A stretch of DNA of 37,931 nucleotides from an uncultured Candidatus Melainabacteria bacterium (GCA_934754515.1 CAKVIG010000014.1:1-37931), one strand, 5' to 3'; positions 7,685 to 15,991 are shown, counted from the stretch's first letter. Notes: a model not told the origin generated them from the letters alone. A program made the numbers and translations.

Positions 7685-7990
7685 ATGTTTTATGATGTAG
7701 TTAAAGCAAAAGATATCATCAATCTTGACGGTGGTAAATTTGAAAGAAAAATGTTGATGGAAAATGGTGACTGTAGTTTGAATATTGTTGCACTTAAAAA
7801 AGATGAAATTATAGACACACATACTTCAATCGCAGATACTGCTTTGTATTTGATTGAAGGTGAAATTGAATTACATTTTGATGCGGAAAAATTTAAGGTG
7901 GATAAAGGTGAAATGCTAATGTTTAAAAAGGATAAAGAACATAAAGTGCTTGCGCTAAAAGACAGTAAATTTTTCTTGATAAAGATTTAA
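7685..7990 (+). CDS. Small cupin-fold protein
   Basis: The 101-aa protein is almost entirely one cupin beta-barrel. Cupin motif 1 is only partly kept (DTHTSIADTALYLIEGEIEL) and motif 2 is weak (KGEMLMFKKDKEHKVLAL). Two of the usual metal-ligand histidines can be picked out, in THT and EHK, so metal binding is uncertain. I chose ATG 7685 because AAAGGAGAA ends 6-7 nt upstream; an earlier in-frame start at 7646 has no such site. It is a single-gene unit with its own terminator. No function can be assigned beyond the fold; small-molecule binding is one possibility. Confidence 0.7.
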   Translation: MFYDVVKAKDIINLDGGKFERKMLMENGDCSLNIVALKKDEIIDTHTSIADTALYLIEGEIELHFDAEKFKVDKGEMLMFKKDKEHKVLALKDSKFFLIKI

Positions 7991-7996
7991 CGATTG

Positions 7997-8030
7997 TTTA
8001 GCTCTTTCTTTTTGAGAGGGCTAAATTTTT
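7997..8030 (+). terminator. Terminator of the cupin gene
   Basis: TTTAGCTCT pairs with AGAGGGCTAAA across a short T-rich loop and is followed by TTTTT, directly after the cupin stop. Confidence 0.7.
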
Positions 8031-8112
8031 GAGATAAAAATACCCCACCTTGATAATTCTTTTTTGAGTTTGCCCGTCTTAACATGTTTTAGTCGAGTTT
8101 AAAGGAGGATTC

Positions 8113-8958
8113 ATGAGTAATAGTATTTACGCTGCGCCGATTTATAAATTAAAAGAATTAAACAATCTTTTTATAGAATTGACCGAAAAAAATTGCAATC
8201 AAAGATGTGCAAAATGTTACATTGATTTCCCAATTAGCAGAAATACAAAAGACTTTATTTCTTTAGAAAAAATAAAAGAAGCTTTGAATGATACAAAACA
8301 CGAAAATATTTATTGTATCTATCTTACAGGTGCTGAACCTATGACTCATCCTGATTTTAATTCTATTCTAAGATTGTGTTTAAAAAGATGTAATGTTTGT
8401 ATTTGTACAAACGGAAGTTTTCTTAACGAAAAGAAAATAAGATTTTTGAAAAAAGTTGAGGATGAAGGTTTGGTGAATAAAACCGAAAATCAAATCTTTT
8501 TCAAACTTTCGTTAGCGCATTTTAATGAACTTGAAAGTGACAAAGTACGTTATAGAGGGAATTTTAGACAAACAATTTTCGCTCTTAAAACTCTGAGCAG
8601 ATACAATTTTAATTCTGTTTTATCAATTCAAAATTTTTATAATTTAGACAAAAAAGAAATTATGAATGAGTTTAGCAGAATTTTTGCCGAACAAGAAATC
8701 CAAAATACGGATATTCAAATTAATTTATCGTATCCGAATTTTGATGATGAAAATTTTGCAAAACCTTCTCATAAAACAGATTGCATGACAGGCCGAATTC
8801 TCACGCAGAAAGGAGTTTACGCATGCCCGTTTTTGGCAAACGATTACAGAGGACGCGTCGGTAGTTCTTTTGCGGATTATTCAAAATCATTCACAGCAGA
8901 AACAGATTTTTGTGCGACATGCTCGAAGAATGACGGATGCATGTTTTCGATAGGCTAA
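8113..8958 (+). CDS. Radical SAM protein with SPASM/twitch-like C-terminal cysteines
   Basis: The radical SAM cluster motif CX3CX2C is C28, C32, C35 (CNQRCAKC), which should bind a [4Fe-4S] cluster and S-adenosylmethionine. The family segment YLTGAEPMTHPDF follows. The C-terminus adds C224, C238, C267, C270 and C276, including CX2CX5C, which resembles a truncated SPASM or twitch auxiliary-cluster domain. Relatives of this type modify peptides or act as anaerobic sulfatase-maturase-like enzymes. No precursor peptide or partner enzyme is seen nearby: the flanks are the cupin gene and a repeat-filled gap. The start is well supported by AAAGGAGG at 8101-8108. Substrate unknown. Confidence 0.85.
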   Translation: MSNSIYAAPIYKLKELNNLFIELTEKNCNQRCAKCYIDFPISRNTKDFISLEKIKEALNDTKHENIYCIYLTGAEPMTHPDFNSILRLCLKRCNVCICTNGSFLNEKKIRFLKKVEDEGLVNKTENQIFFKLSLAHFNELESDKVRYRGNFRQTIFALKTLSRYNFNSVLSIQNFYNLDKKEIMNEFSRIFAEQEIQNTDIQINLSYPNFDDENFAKPSHKTDCMTGRILTQKGVYACPFLANDYRGRVGSSFADYSKSFTAETDFCATCSKNDGCMFSIG

Positions 8959-9060
8959 TCGACATTCGCGCCGCGAGCGTGTGTGCGTATAGCACACGAT
9001 AGCGAGCGAAAAAGAGCAAGCTTTGCTTGCTACATCCATTTGATTAACAACCGTAAGGTT
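8959..9060. repeat. Dispersed repeat family D, copy 1
   Basis: Segments CGACATTCGCGCCGCGAGCGTG, in abbreviated form CGACATTC-GCCGCGA-CGTG, and GATAGCGAGCG followed by AGCAAGCTTTGCTTGCTA recur with divergence at 32129-32286. The AGCAAGC/GCTTGCT piece is a hairpin. The repeat begins right at the radical SAM stop codon. Noncoding. Confidence 0.65.
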
Positions 9061-9091
9061 GTAGAAATCATCAAATGTTTCTTCTTTTTTG

Positions 9092-9132
9092 TTACTTTTT
9101 TCTTCTTGCATTTACAAAGAAGAAAAAAGTAA
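9092..9132. repeat. Perfect 16-bp inverted repeat hairpin
   Basis: TTACTTTTTTCTTCTT (9092-9107) pairs perfectly with AAGAAGAAAAAAGTAA (9117-9132) around a 9-nt loop. It may terminate transcription from the radical SAM gene or be a palindromic repeat. The rest of the gap, 9133-9323, is AT-rich and presumably holds the promoter for the next gene. Confidence 0.7.
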
Positions 9133-9323
9133 GAAAGTCTTTATATAAACCTTATATAATCGCTCTTTCAAAACTTTACAATTAAAAGAGGTCAAAAGTT
9201 GGTTAACATTTGTAACATTATTCCGCTGAATTAATACTAAAGAGTTACTTTTCTGTTAAGATTATGTTATAAATAATAATGTAAAAATATATATTCAAAC
9301 ACGAGAAATGAACGGAGGCAAAA

Positions 9324-11045
9324 ATGTCAGTAGGACAATTCGTATTTATGTTACACAGCCACCTGCCTTATTACAGAAAAGCAGGAATGTGGCCATTCGG
9401 TGAAGAAAATCTTTACGAATGTATGGCAGAAACTTATGTACCTCTATTAAACGCTATTTCAGAATTATATGATGAAGGTATTAAGGCAAAATTAACAGTT
9501 GGTATTACACCAATTCTTGCAGAACAGTTGAATGATGAACACTTGCAAAATGGTTTTGTCGAATATATTGATTCAAGAATTAAATCTGTTTCTAAGGATT
9601 TGGAAAGATATCCTGATCCTAAGGTTGCTCATTCTCAACATTTGAAATATTTAGCAAAATACTATTTCGATTTATGGAACAAATTGAGAGATGATTTTGT
9701 TAATAAATATGAAAAGAACTTGATTAAATACTTCAAGAAATATCAAGACCTTGGTTGTATAGAAATTACGACATCAGGTGCTACTCACGGTTTCTCTCCG
9801 CTTCTTGCAACTGATAGCAACTTGAATGCTCAATTCAAAGTTGGTCAAGATACAACAAAAAGATTGTTCGGTAAAAAGGCAATGGGTGCTTGGCTTCCTG
9901 AATGTGCTTACCGCCAAGGTTATGAATATGTAGGAAAAGACGGCAAAAAACATTGGCGTCCTGCTATTGAAGTTACACTTCAAAACAATGATATTCACTA
10001 CTTCTTTACAGAATCTCACGTAATCGAAGGTGGTAATTCAATCGGTAACAGACGTGTAATCGGTATGTACGGTAATATCGAATACATTCCGCTTCCTGAA
10101 AGACCTGCAACAGGTTATGACACTTATTCTGCTTACTGGTTACCTGATGCACAGGTTGCTGTAATGGGACGTAACGACAGAGCAGGTTACCAAGTTTGGT
10201 CTGCTGCTGACGGTTACCCCGGAGATGGCTGCTTTAGAGAATTTCACAAGAAGGATGATAAATCAGGCATGCACTATTGGAGAATTACTTCTCCAACAAC
10301 TGATTTGGGTGACAAGATGTTGTATGACCCTGTTCTTGCTATGAACAAGATTAACGAAAACTCAGACCACTATACAACATTGATTTATCACTTGTTGAAC
10401 GATTACAAACTGGCTCACGATGGTAAAGAAGGTTTGGTAATGGTATCATTTGATACAGAATTGTTCGGTCACTGGTGGTTTGAAGGTGTTGAGTTCATTA
10501 AACAGGTTATTAAGAAGTTCAACGACTATCTTCCGGAAGTTGAAAGACTTACTGCAGGTGAATATGTAACCAAGTATCCGCCAAAAGAAGCTATCCAAAT
10601 CCCTGAAAGCTCTTGGGGACAAGGTGGTCACTTCTATGTATGGATGAACCACTTAACAGAATGGATGTGGCCAATTATTCACTCTTGCGAAAAGAGAATT
10701 AATGCAATCGTTGACGCTCATTCTGAAATTCCAGAAGACAAGTTGATGCTAAGAGCGTTAAATCAATTGGCTAGAGAAAACTTGTTGCTTCAAAGTTCAG
10801 ATTGGCCGTTCTTGATTACAACATGGCAGGCTAAAGATTATGCAACAGACAGATTCAATGAACACGTTGACAGATTTAGCTTAATTGCTGATATGATTGA
10901 AAGCGGAAATATTGATGAAGCTAAGTTAAAGGAAATTGAAGATATTGACAACTGCTTCCCTGAAATTGATTACAGAGTTTATCAATCAATTACGGAAGGA
11001 ACAATTCCTCAACAAGAAAAGAAACTTGCTCCGTTGTATAAATAA
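9324..11045 (+). CDS. GH57 1,4-alpha-glucan branching enzyme (DUF1957-type)
   Basis: A glycoside hydrolase family 57 protein of 573 aa. Members of this branching-enzyme subgroup cut alpha-1,4-glucan chains and re-attach them as alpha-1,6 branches during glycogen synthesis in the cytoplasm. GH57 signatures occur in order: HSHLPYYR near residue 11, TSGATHGF, WLPECAY with the nucleophile E193, and SFDTELFGHWWFEG with the acid/base D377. The C-terminal helical region, with SSWGQGGHF and SSDWPFLI, matches the substrate-cleft part of GH57 branching enzymes. The start is supported by GGAGG at 9314-9318. It stands alone with a strong terminator, away from other glycogen genes. Compared with its neighbours it uses more C-ending codons, which suggests good expression. 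Confidence 0.9.
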   Translation: MSVGQFVFMLHSHLPYYRKAGMWPFGEENLYECMAETYVPLLNAISELYDEGIKAKLTVGITPILAEQLNDEHLQNGFVEYIDSRIKSVSKDLERYPDPKVAHSQHLKYLAKYYFDLWNKLRDDFVNKYEKNLIKYFKKYQDLGCIEITTSGATHGFSPLLATDSNLNAQFKVGQDTTKRLFGKKAMGAWLPECAYRQGYEYVGKDGKKHWRPAIEVTLQNNDIHYFFTESHVIEGGNSIGNRRVIGMYGNIEYIPLPERPATGYDTYSAYWLPDAQVAVMGRNDRAGYQVWSAADGYPGDGCFREFHKKDDKSGMHYWRITSPTTDLGDKMLYDPVLAMNKINENSDHYTTLIYHLLNDYKLAHDGKEGLVMVSFDTELFGHWWFEGVEFIKQVIKKFNDYLPEVERLTAGEYVTKYPPKEAIQIPESSWGQGGHFYVWMNHLTEWMWPIIHSCEKRINAIVDAHSEIPEDKLMLRALNQLARENLLLQSSDWPFLITTWQAKDYATDRFNEHVDRFSLIADMIESGNIDEAKLKEIEDIDNCFPEIDYRVYQSITEGTIPQQEKKLAPLYK

Positions 11046-11057
11046 TTTGAGAGTTGC

Positions 11058-11095
11058 AAAAACGGTCTTGTAAATTTTACAAGACCGTTTTTTTA
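11058..11095 (+). terminator. Strong terminator of the GH57 gene
   Basis: AAAACGGTCTTGTAAA pairs with TTTACAAGACCGTTTT and is followed by a long T-run, about 15 nt after the stop. Confidence 0.9.
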
Positions 11096-11128
11096 TTTAA
11101 AAGCAAAGGGTAGAACAACCTCCATTGT

Positions 11129-11187
11129 TAGGGAGGTCGCAGTCGTTGGCGAGGTTTTGCCGAGCCTTACGAATGCGGGTGGGTTTC
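11129..11187 (+). repeat. Dispersed repeat family B, plus-oriented copy
   Basis: It shares GGGAGGTCGCAG, TTGGCGAGG, TTTTGCCGAGCCTTACG and ATGCGG with 37516-37574, and is inverted relative to 3137-3195. Noncoding. Confidence 0.8.
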
Positions 11188-11202
11188 TGTTTTAGCCCGT
11201 AG

Positions 11203-11233
11203 GTCGTGTTCAACAATTGTCATTGAACACGAC
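11203..11233. repeat. 31-bp palindromic repeat, copy 1
   Basis: GTCGTGTTCAA and TTGAACACGAC form an 11-bp stem around a 9-nt loop. The same 31-bp element with a different loop is at 19443-19473. Confidence 0.8.
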
Positions 11234-11296
11234 ATTTGATTTTATTTAGCAAATTATATTTTTAGGCGTTTTAAATATTTTAAAGGAGTGAATAAA

Positions 11297-12400
11297 ATGT
11301 CTAATAATATATCTTTTCAAGGTTATGATGCCAGACCGCTTAAGGGAATTTTTACCAGAGATGGCGGTTTTGGGAAATCTTTTTATAGTTTGGCAGGTCA
11401 AACTGCAGAAATATTGAATAAAGAAGGTGTTGATGTTTTTGTTCAGACACCTAAAAAAATATTGAAAAATGATTTTTCTGATATCAAACCGAATTTTTCA
11501 AACTTTTGGCCTTGGGTGCAGGACAGATTGGCATTTCTCCCTAATAAAACAATTGAATCAAAAGGGTTTACCAGAGAAGATACAAATTTAAAAGATATAA
11601 GGGAAATGTTTAAGTTCCCAACGGAAGAAAAATCTAATCATGTTGAGGGTGGAAACTATTTCTTTATAAAAGACGGTGGTAAAGATATCGTGCTTTTAGG
11701 CAAAGAAGAATTAAGCATAAAAAGCCCTAAATCTATTCAGGACTTTTTTGGAAAACATAAAGTTATTACGGTTTCACAGCCAGATTTTCACTTGGATTTA
11801 TCTATTCGACCACTGAATAACAAAAGGATTTTAGTAAATGACCCTAAAATGCTTATGAATGAATTGAATAACGGTATAAAAAGAGCAAAAGAAGTTTATG
11901 CAAAAGAAAAAGATTCACAACTGGAAGCTGTTATAAGAAAATTAAGCTACTTAAAAGATGAAATATTAGAAAGTAATCAAGAGTATGATACTTTGAATAA
12001 ATATAAAACTTTGCAGCAAGAATTAAAATATAATAAATTCAATGTAATAAAAGTACCGGGGTTGATAATAAAGCCCGGAAATGGTGTTGAAGCCGGACAA
12101 CCTTTGTTTTTGGCAGACATTAAGTATAAAATGAATTTTATGAATGCAATTGTTCATGAACGAGCTGATAAATCCCTTGTTTATGTTGCAGGAAAATCCG
12201 TTCTTGACGAACAATTAGGTTTAACGCCTGAAATTGCAGAAAAAATTGATTTTAGTTTTGAAAGAATTTTTAAGAAAAGCTTGAGTGGAATTATTGCACC
12301 CGATGATATTCATTTTGTAGGTGATAAAACTATTTCAAATCTGTTGAAAAATAATGATGGGAGTGTTCATTGCTTATTTGCAGAAATTCCGAAAGATTAA
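11297..12400 (+). CDS. Probable guanidino-modifying enzyme (agmatine deiminase/PAD-like fold)
   Basis: Residues typical of the arginine deiminase/agmatine deiminase/amidinotransferase superfamily appear in the expected order: an acidic residue after an aromatic (WPWVQD, D76), EGGN (117-120), HLD (165-167) and a late SVHC with C359 as candidate nucleophile, eight residues before the end of the 367-aa chain. In this superfamily the Asp/Glu, His and Cys attack the guanidinium carbon of arginine-like substrates. Overall similarity to named enzymes looks low, and a Lys/Glu-rich helical insertion lies around 195-250. The N-terminus SNNISFQGYDARPLKGIF has no signal peptide. ATG 11297 is preferred over GTG 11288 because AAAGGAG at 11282-11288 is spaced 8 nt from it. 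Substrate unknown; the superfamily call rests on motif order only. Confidence 0.6.
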   Translation: MSNNISFQGYDARPLKGIFTRDGGFGKSFYSLAGQTAEILNKEGVDVFVQTPKKILKNDFSDIKPNFSNFWPWVQDRLAFLPNKTIESKGFTREDTNLKDIREMFKFPTEEKSNHVEGGNYFFIKDGGKDIVLLGKEELSIKSPKSIQDFFGKHKVITVSQPDFHLDLSIRPLNNKRILVNDPKMLMNELNNGIKRAKEVYAKEKDSQLEAVIRKLSYLKDEILESNQEYDTLNKYKTLQQELKYNKFNVIKVPGLIIKPGNGVEAGQPLFLADIKYKMNFMNAIVHERADKSLVYVAGKSVLDEQLGLTPEIAEKIDFSFERIFKKSLSGIIAPDDIHFVGDKTISNLLKNNDGSVHCLFAEIPKD

Positions 12401-12411
12401 ATAAAGAAAAG

Positions 12412-13557
12412 TTACAAACCTGTTTTTTCATTGAGTTTAAAGTATTCAATTAAATCCAAGATTGAGAATAACTCATCAAAGAAAGAAATATTTTCAAATT
12501 GATTCAAAGGTTTGAATAAACTACCAAATTCAAACATGTTTTTGTCTTTTGATAAGGCAAAAACAACTTGATTATCTATAAAAGCACATTTTAAATTTTT
12601 TAGCTTTAAACTTTTTTTTAAGTTTGAAAGTCGTTCCATAAAAGCTGTTGTCAACAAATATCTTGTTTCGACTTCATCATCAGAATAAACATTAAATTGC
12701 TTGTTGAAATATATGTCTTCCAGTTTTATTTTATTATCACTTATCTGTAAGTTATTGTTTGCTTGCTTTGATATATATTGAGCAAGAAAGATTATCATAA
12801 CTCCAAATAATAAAGATGATAATGTTGGCACTAGAACTAATGGCAACATTGGAAAAACAGAAGATATCGCATTTATTTTCAAGAAGCCAAATATGAGAGT
12901 TACAACAGTGAGGACGCAAATGAGCACGTACAAACAAAACGGAGCATTGTTTCTTGTTGCAAAGTCACCTGTTGAAGTTATTGTTGTTTGAGAGTTAAAT
13001 TTTTTGTTCATTTCAAATGCAAATACAACACCATCAAAAACGGTTGTTCGGTTATTTTTTTTCCCTTTAGCTTCTAACAGCAATTCTGCAATTCTATATT
13101 TTACACCCTTTACTTCGCCGACAAATGAATCATCGGAACTTATCAGGCTAAATAAACTAAATAGTCCGGTGTTTTGCAATTCTTGTTTTGTGAACAAAGG
13201 ATTATTATAAAAATGTTCAATGTTTCCAATCGTTTTTAATACTGTTGGCAATGCCATCTTTTGTAATTTAGCTTGGAAATCTGAACAAATAAAAGATGGA
13301 CGTATGATTGTGATTAGAATTTCAATTGCAACTATAATGTGCAATGCTGTTAACCAAGATGCGTGATTAATTTGTTCTATATACGTATTGATAGCGGAAA
13401 GATTAAAATAAAATAATAGTGGAATTAATGCTAGAATAGCTTCCGTTATAATCATTTGGGTTAAAATCTTTTTACGCTCTTTTTCAAAAGCTAAGAAAGA
13501 TGGAAAAACATCTTTGCTAAACTTATTAATAACTTCTTTTTTCAAATTAGATTGCAT
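12412..13557 (-). CDS. DUF3137-like membrane protein
   Basis: A 381-aa protein with about four predicted membrane segments: two near the N-terminus (IITEAILALIPLLFYF; LTALHIIVAIEILITII) and two after the middle (LYVLICVLTVVTLIFGFL; VFPMLPLVLVPTLSSLLFG). The soluble part between them, with TTVFDGVVFAFEMNKKFNSQT, has the look of DUF3137, a family of unknown function, and a second soluble domain follows the last segment. I place the start at ATG 13557. An in-frame TTG at 13593 is possible, but 13557 has a perfect TATAAT only 7 nt upstream and no ribosome site, which suggests a leaderless mRNA. It converges with the preceding gene 11 nt away. Confidence 0.65.
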   Translation of the reverse strand: MQSNLKKEVINKFSKDVFPSFLAFEKERKKILTQMIITEAILALIPLLFYFNLSAINTYIEQINHASWLTALHIIVAIEILITIIRPSFICSDFQAKLQKMALPTVLKTIGNIEHFYNNPLFTKQELQNTGLFSLFSLISSDDSFVGEVKGVKYRIAELLLEAKGKKNNRTTVFDGVVFAFEMNKKFNSQTTITSTGDFATRNNAPFCLYVLICVLTVVTLIFGFLKINAISSVFPMLPLVLVPTLSSLLFGVMIIFLAQYISKQANNNLQISDNKIKLEDIYFNKQFNVYSDDEVETRYLLTTAFMERLSNLKKSLKLKNLKCAFIDNQVVFALSKDKNMFEFGSLFKPLNQFENISFFDELFSILDLIEYFKLNEKTGL

Positions 13558-13564
13558 CCGATTT

Positions 13565-13593
13565 ATTATAGCACTTTTTTTAGACAATAACAA
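13565..13593 (-). promoter_or_regulatory. Promoter consistent with a leaderless transcript
   Basis: Minus strand: TTGTTA (13588-13593), a 17-nt spacer and TATAAT (13565-13570), with only 7 nt between the -10 and the ATG at 13557. Transcription would start at or next to the start codon. Confidence 0.6.
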
Positions 13594-13625
13594 TATATAT
13601 TTCTATTTTTTGCTGAATTGCAAGA

Positions 13626-13654
13626 TTGCACAAAGCAATTTTTTAAGGTACAAT
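13626..13654 (+). promoter_or_regulatory. Sigma-70 promoter of the six-gene operon
   Basis: TTGCAC (13626-13631), a 17-nt spacer and TACAAT (13649-13654). This is the best -35/-10 pair upstream of the 13718-19240 operon. Confidence 0.7.
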
Positions 13655-13671
13655 TCTTATAACAAGAATTG
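13651..13671 (+). promoter_or_regulatory. Palindrome over the predicted transcription start
   Basis: CAATTCTT (13651-13658) and AAGAATTG (13664-13671) form a perfect 8-bp inverted repeat with a 5-nt spacer. It overlaps the -10 box and the expected start site, as an operator would. A 5' mRNA hairpin is the alternative. Confidence 0.5.
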
Positions 13672-13717
13672 GTCCTTAGCTTGTTAGAGAGTTTTTGATT
13701 TTAAAAAGAGGGTTTTT

Positions 13718-15307
13718 ATGAATAAAATTCAAATTAAGGCGGAAATACTTGCAACTATCTCAGCACTTTCTACTTCATCTCAACCAAATTCATCATTAAT
13801 TACTGATTTGAAGATGATTGAAGATAAGAAAACTGTTCTTGATATTTTGATTAAGGAACTTGTTAATGCATCTGAGCAGAAAGCTTTGATTATCTGTTGG
13901 CTTTTGACCGAATTAATCGACAAAGACACTCTTAATGACGAATTGTGGAATGTTATAAAAGCTCCCGAATATGGCGACCATATCAAAATGATTGCGTTTA
14001 ACATGCTTAAAGATTTGGGTAACAAAATTGACTATGATGTAATAAGCGGTTATTTTGAACAATTCAACGAATTGATTAACAAAGAAACAAAACAACTTTT
14101 GGACACTGCAATTATGAATCCTGAAGCACAAATTGATTTTATGGATTTTATGAGTGCAATTAGCGATGAAGATAAAATTATTTTGATTAAGTCTTTAGAA
14201 GAAGATTACGCAAATGATGCTTTAGCAAATATTTTGATACCTGTATTTTTGTACTATATAGGAACAGAGGTCGGCAATACAGCACTTGATATGCTGGGAC
14301 GTTCAAAATCACAACTTGCATATCACGCTTTAGAAAATGCTAAAAAGTTTGCGTCAGAAGATTTGCAAGGCAGAATTAATAAAGCTGTTTCCGAATTGAA
14401 AATGTCAGGTATTCGCGTTGATAACACGGAAGAATTTTATAGAAATATTTTAAGAGAATCTAAGCCTTATAAGGTTTATGTTTCTTTCCCTGACGGGCAT
14501 GGCAATATGGGTATTGTATTCTCTAGAATTAGGGCAAATCGTACCTTGCAATTTTTAGCAATTGTTACAAATCCTCGTTATGGAATTTTGGATTCTTTCG
14601 GATTTAATTCAATGAACGAACGTGATTTCTTCAAAATTGTTGATAAATTTTATAACTATCAAGAAAAATATGAAATTAATGCCGGAGTGGCAAAATATTT
14701 AATAGAGCAGGCAGAAGCCGGTTCTCATACTAATAATGAGCCAATTCCTTATGAGTTTGTTTGTTGGCAAAGTATTTTATTGGATGTTGAAGCGGAAAAA
14801 CCTAATTTGTATATAGAGAAACGCGAGTTAAACCAAAAAGATATTGATAAATTATGTTTGAGTGATTATGTTCAAAACTGGTTCTTTGATGAAATTACGT
14901 CAGAAGATTTTAAAGTATTTATTGACAAATTGTCGGATGAATACAAATCAAATAATTTTGACGTTGATTTGGATAAATATATTGCTGATAATTTTGACAG
15001 TATTTATACCGCAAAAGAACTTGCATATAAATTAATAACATTTAATATTGCAGCATATTTGAGAATGTTGAAAGGTGATAAAGAATTGGCTGAAATCTTC
15101 TATTCACTGGGCTCAAATTATGCATTCTTAACAAATATTATAAGAAAAAGTATTTACGAATATTATGTCGGTAAACGTTATATTTTGAAGAACCAAAGAA
15201 AAACCGCAAATGTTTTTGAAAAGAGAATGCAGCCGCGCACAGACGATTTTCAGCTTTTGCAACTTGATATGATAATTTCAAGCATAGAAGCAAGGTGGGT
15301 TGAATAA
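13718..15307 (+). CDS. Unknown helical protein, first gene of the ruvX-tilS-hpt operon
   Basis: I do not recognise this 529-aa protein. The first 230 residues are almost all helical, with spaced Leu/Ile/Ala patterns like HEAT or other alpha-solenoid repeats (examples ALIICWLLTELID, IKMIAFNMLKDLG, YHALENAKKFASEDL). The middle (about 240-310) looks alpha/beta, with PYKVYVSFPDGHGNMGIVFSR. The C-terminal third is helical again. There is no signal peptide or membrane segment. The stop codon overlaps the ruvX start by one base (TAATG), so the two are translationally coupled. A housekeeping role in the same process as the downstream genes is possible but not shown. The start is supported by AAAGAGGG about 6 nt upstream. 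Confidence 0.8.
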   Translation: MNKIQIKAEILATISALSTSSQPNSSLITDLKMIEDKKTVLDILIKELVNASEQKALIICWLLTELIDKDTLNDELWNVIKAPEYGDHIKMIAFNMLKDLGNKIDYDVISGYFEQFNELINKETKQLLDTAIMNPEAQIDFMDFMSAISDEDKIILIKSLEEDYANDALANILIPVFLYYIGTEVGNTALDMLGRSKSQLAYHALENAKKFASEDLQGRINKAVSELKMSGIRVDNTEEFYRNILRESKPYKVYVSFPDGHGNMGIVFSRIRANRTLQFLAIVTNPRYGILDSFGFNSMNERDFFKIVDKFYNYQEKYEINAGVAKYLIEQAEAGSHTNNEPIPYEFVCWQSILLDVEAEKPNLYIEKRELNQKDIDKLCLSDYVQNWFFDEITSEDFKVFIDKLSDEYKSNNFDVDLDKYIADNFDSIYTAKELAYKLITFNIAAYLRMLKGDKELAEIFYSLGSNYAFLTNIIRKSIYEYYVGKRYILKNQRKTANVFEKRMQPRTDDFQLLQLDMIISSIEARWVE

Positions 15308-15705
15308 TGCATAAAGTAATGGCACTTGATGTCGGTACAAAAAGAATTGGAATTGCGCTTAGCGACTATTTGCAAGTCATTGCGACTCCGCACTCTTTTA
15401 TTTCAAGAGTTCCTGAAGAAAAAGCGATTGCGGAAATTGTAAAAATCGCTAAAGAAAATCGCGTAGAAAAAATTGTTGTAGGTGTTCCTATCAATATGGA
15501 CGGGACTTTTGGCGGTCAGGCAAAAGATTGTCAAGATTTTTCACAAAAATTAATTGGTTTTGATATAATATTAGAAGATGAAAGACTAACTTCCGAAGAA
15601 GCAGAAGAAAGACTTCGAAGCAGGAAAGTAGATTTCAGAAAAAATAAGGGACTTGTCGATATGGAAAGTGCCTGTGTGATACTAGAACAATATTTAGGGA
15701 AATGA
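15307..15705 (+). CDS. ruvX: RuvX/YqgF family putative pre-16S rRNA nuclease
   Basis: A 132-aa RNase H-fold protein of normal family length. The N-terminal MALDVGTKRIGIALSD carries the first catalytic Asp, VVGVPINMDGTFG is the central conserved block, ILEDERLTSEEAEERL carries the Glu/Asp site, and a final Asp lies in KGLVDMESACVILEQYL. In E. coli the family (YqgF) acts in maturation of the 16S rRNA 5' end; it was earlier called a Holliday-junction resolvase. The start overlaps the upstream stop by one base, and its own stop overlaps the first of two possible ATGs of the next gene. Confidence 0.9.
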   Translation: MHKVMALDVGTKRIGIALSDYLQVIATPHSFISRVPEEKAIAEIVKIAKENRVEKIVVGVPINMDGTFGGQAKDCQDFSQKLIGFDIILEDERLTSEEAEERLRSRKVDFRKNKGLVDMESACVILEQYLGK

Positions 15706-15707
15706 TT

Positions 15708-15989
15708 ATGAGCGAAGAATTAGAAAACTACGTAGAAATTACAGATGAAGACGGCGTTTCAACAAAATGCGAAATCTATGATGTAATTGATTTTGAAGAC
15801 AAAACTTATGCTTTATTGCTACCTCTTGACGAAGCTGATAATGAAGAGGCAGAAGTTATCATCATGGAATATGTTGAAGAAAATGAAGGCGAAGAAGGTT
15901 ACTTCCAAAGCATAGAAGATGAAGACGAATTCAACAGAGTTTGCAACTACATCGAATCATTAGAAGATGAAGAAGACGAGGAAGAATAG
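15708..15989 (+). CDS. DUF1292 family acidic protein
   Basis: A 93-aa, very acidic protein. The fold segment YVEITDEDGVSTKCEIYDVIDFEDKTYALLLPLDE, read as YVEITDEDG then the DFEDKTYALLLP strand pair, is the hallmark of DUF1292. In Firmicutes this family is often encoded next to yqgF/ruvX, as here. The C-terminal tail is almost pure Asp/Glu. I prefer ATG 15708 to ATG 15702, because AGGGA at 15696-15700 is spaced 7 nt from it and relatives begin with a similar MSEE. No biochemical role is known for the family. Confidence 0.8.
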   Translation: MSEELENYVEITDEDGVSTKCEIYDVIDFEDKTYALLLPLDEADNEEAEVIIMEYVEENEGEEGYFQSIEDEDEFNRVCNYIESLEDEEDEEE

Positions 15990-15991
15990 TT

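Noticed and set aside
9203..9240. A third sigma-28 promoter upstream of the GH57 gene
   Set aside because: The upstream box is similar, but there is no GCCGAT element and the spacing to TAAAG differs; kept only as a possible match to the box.
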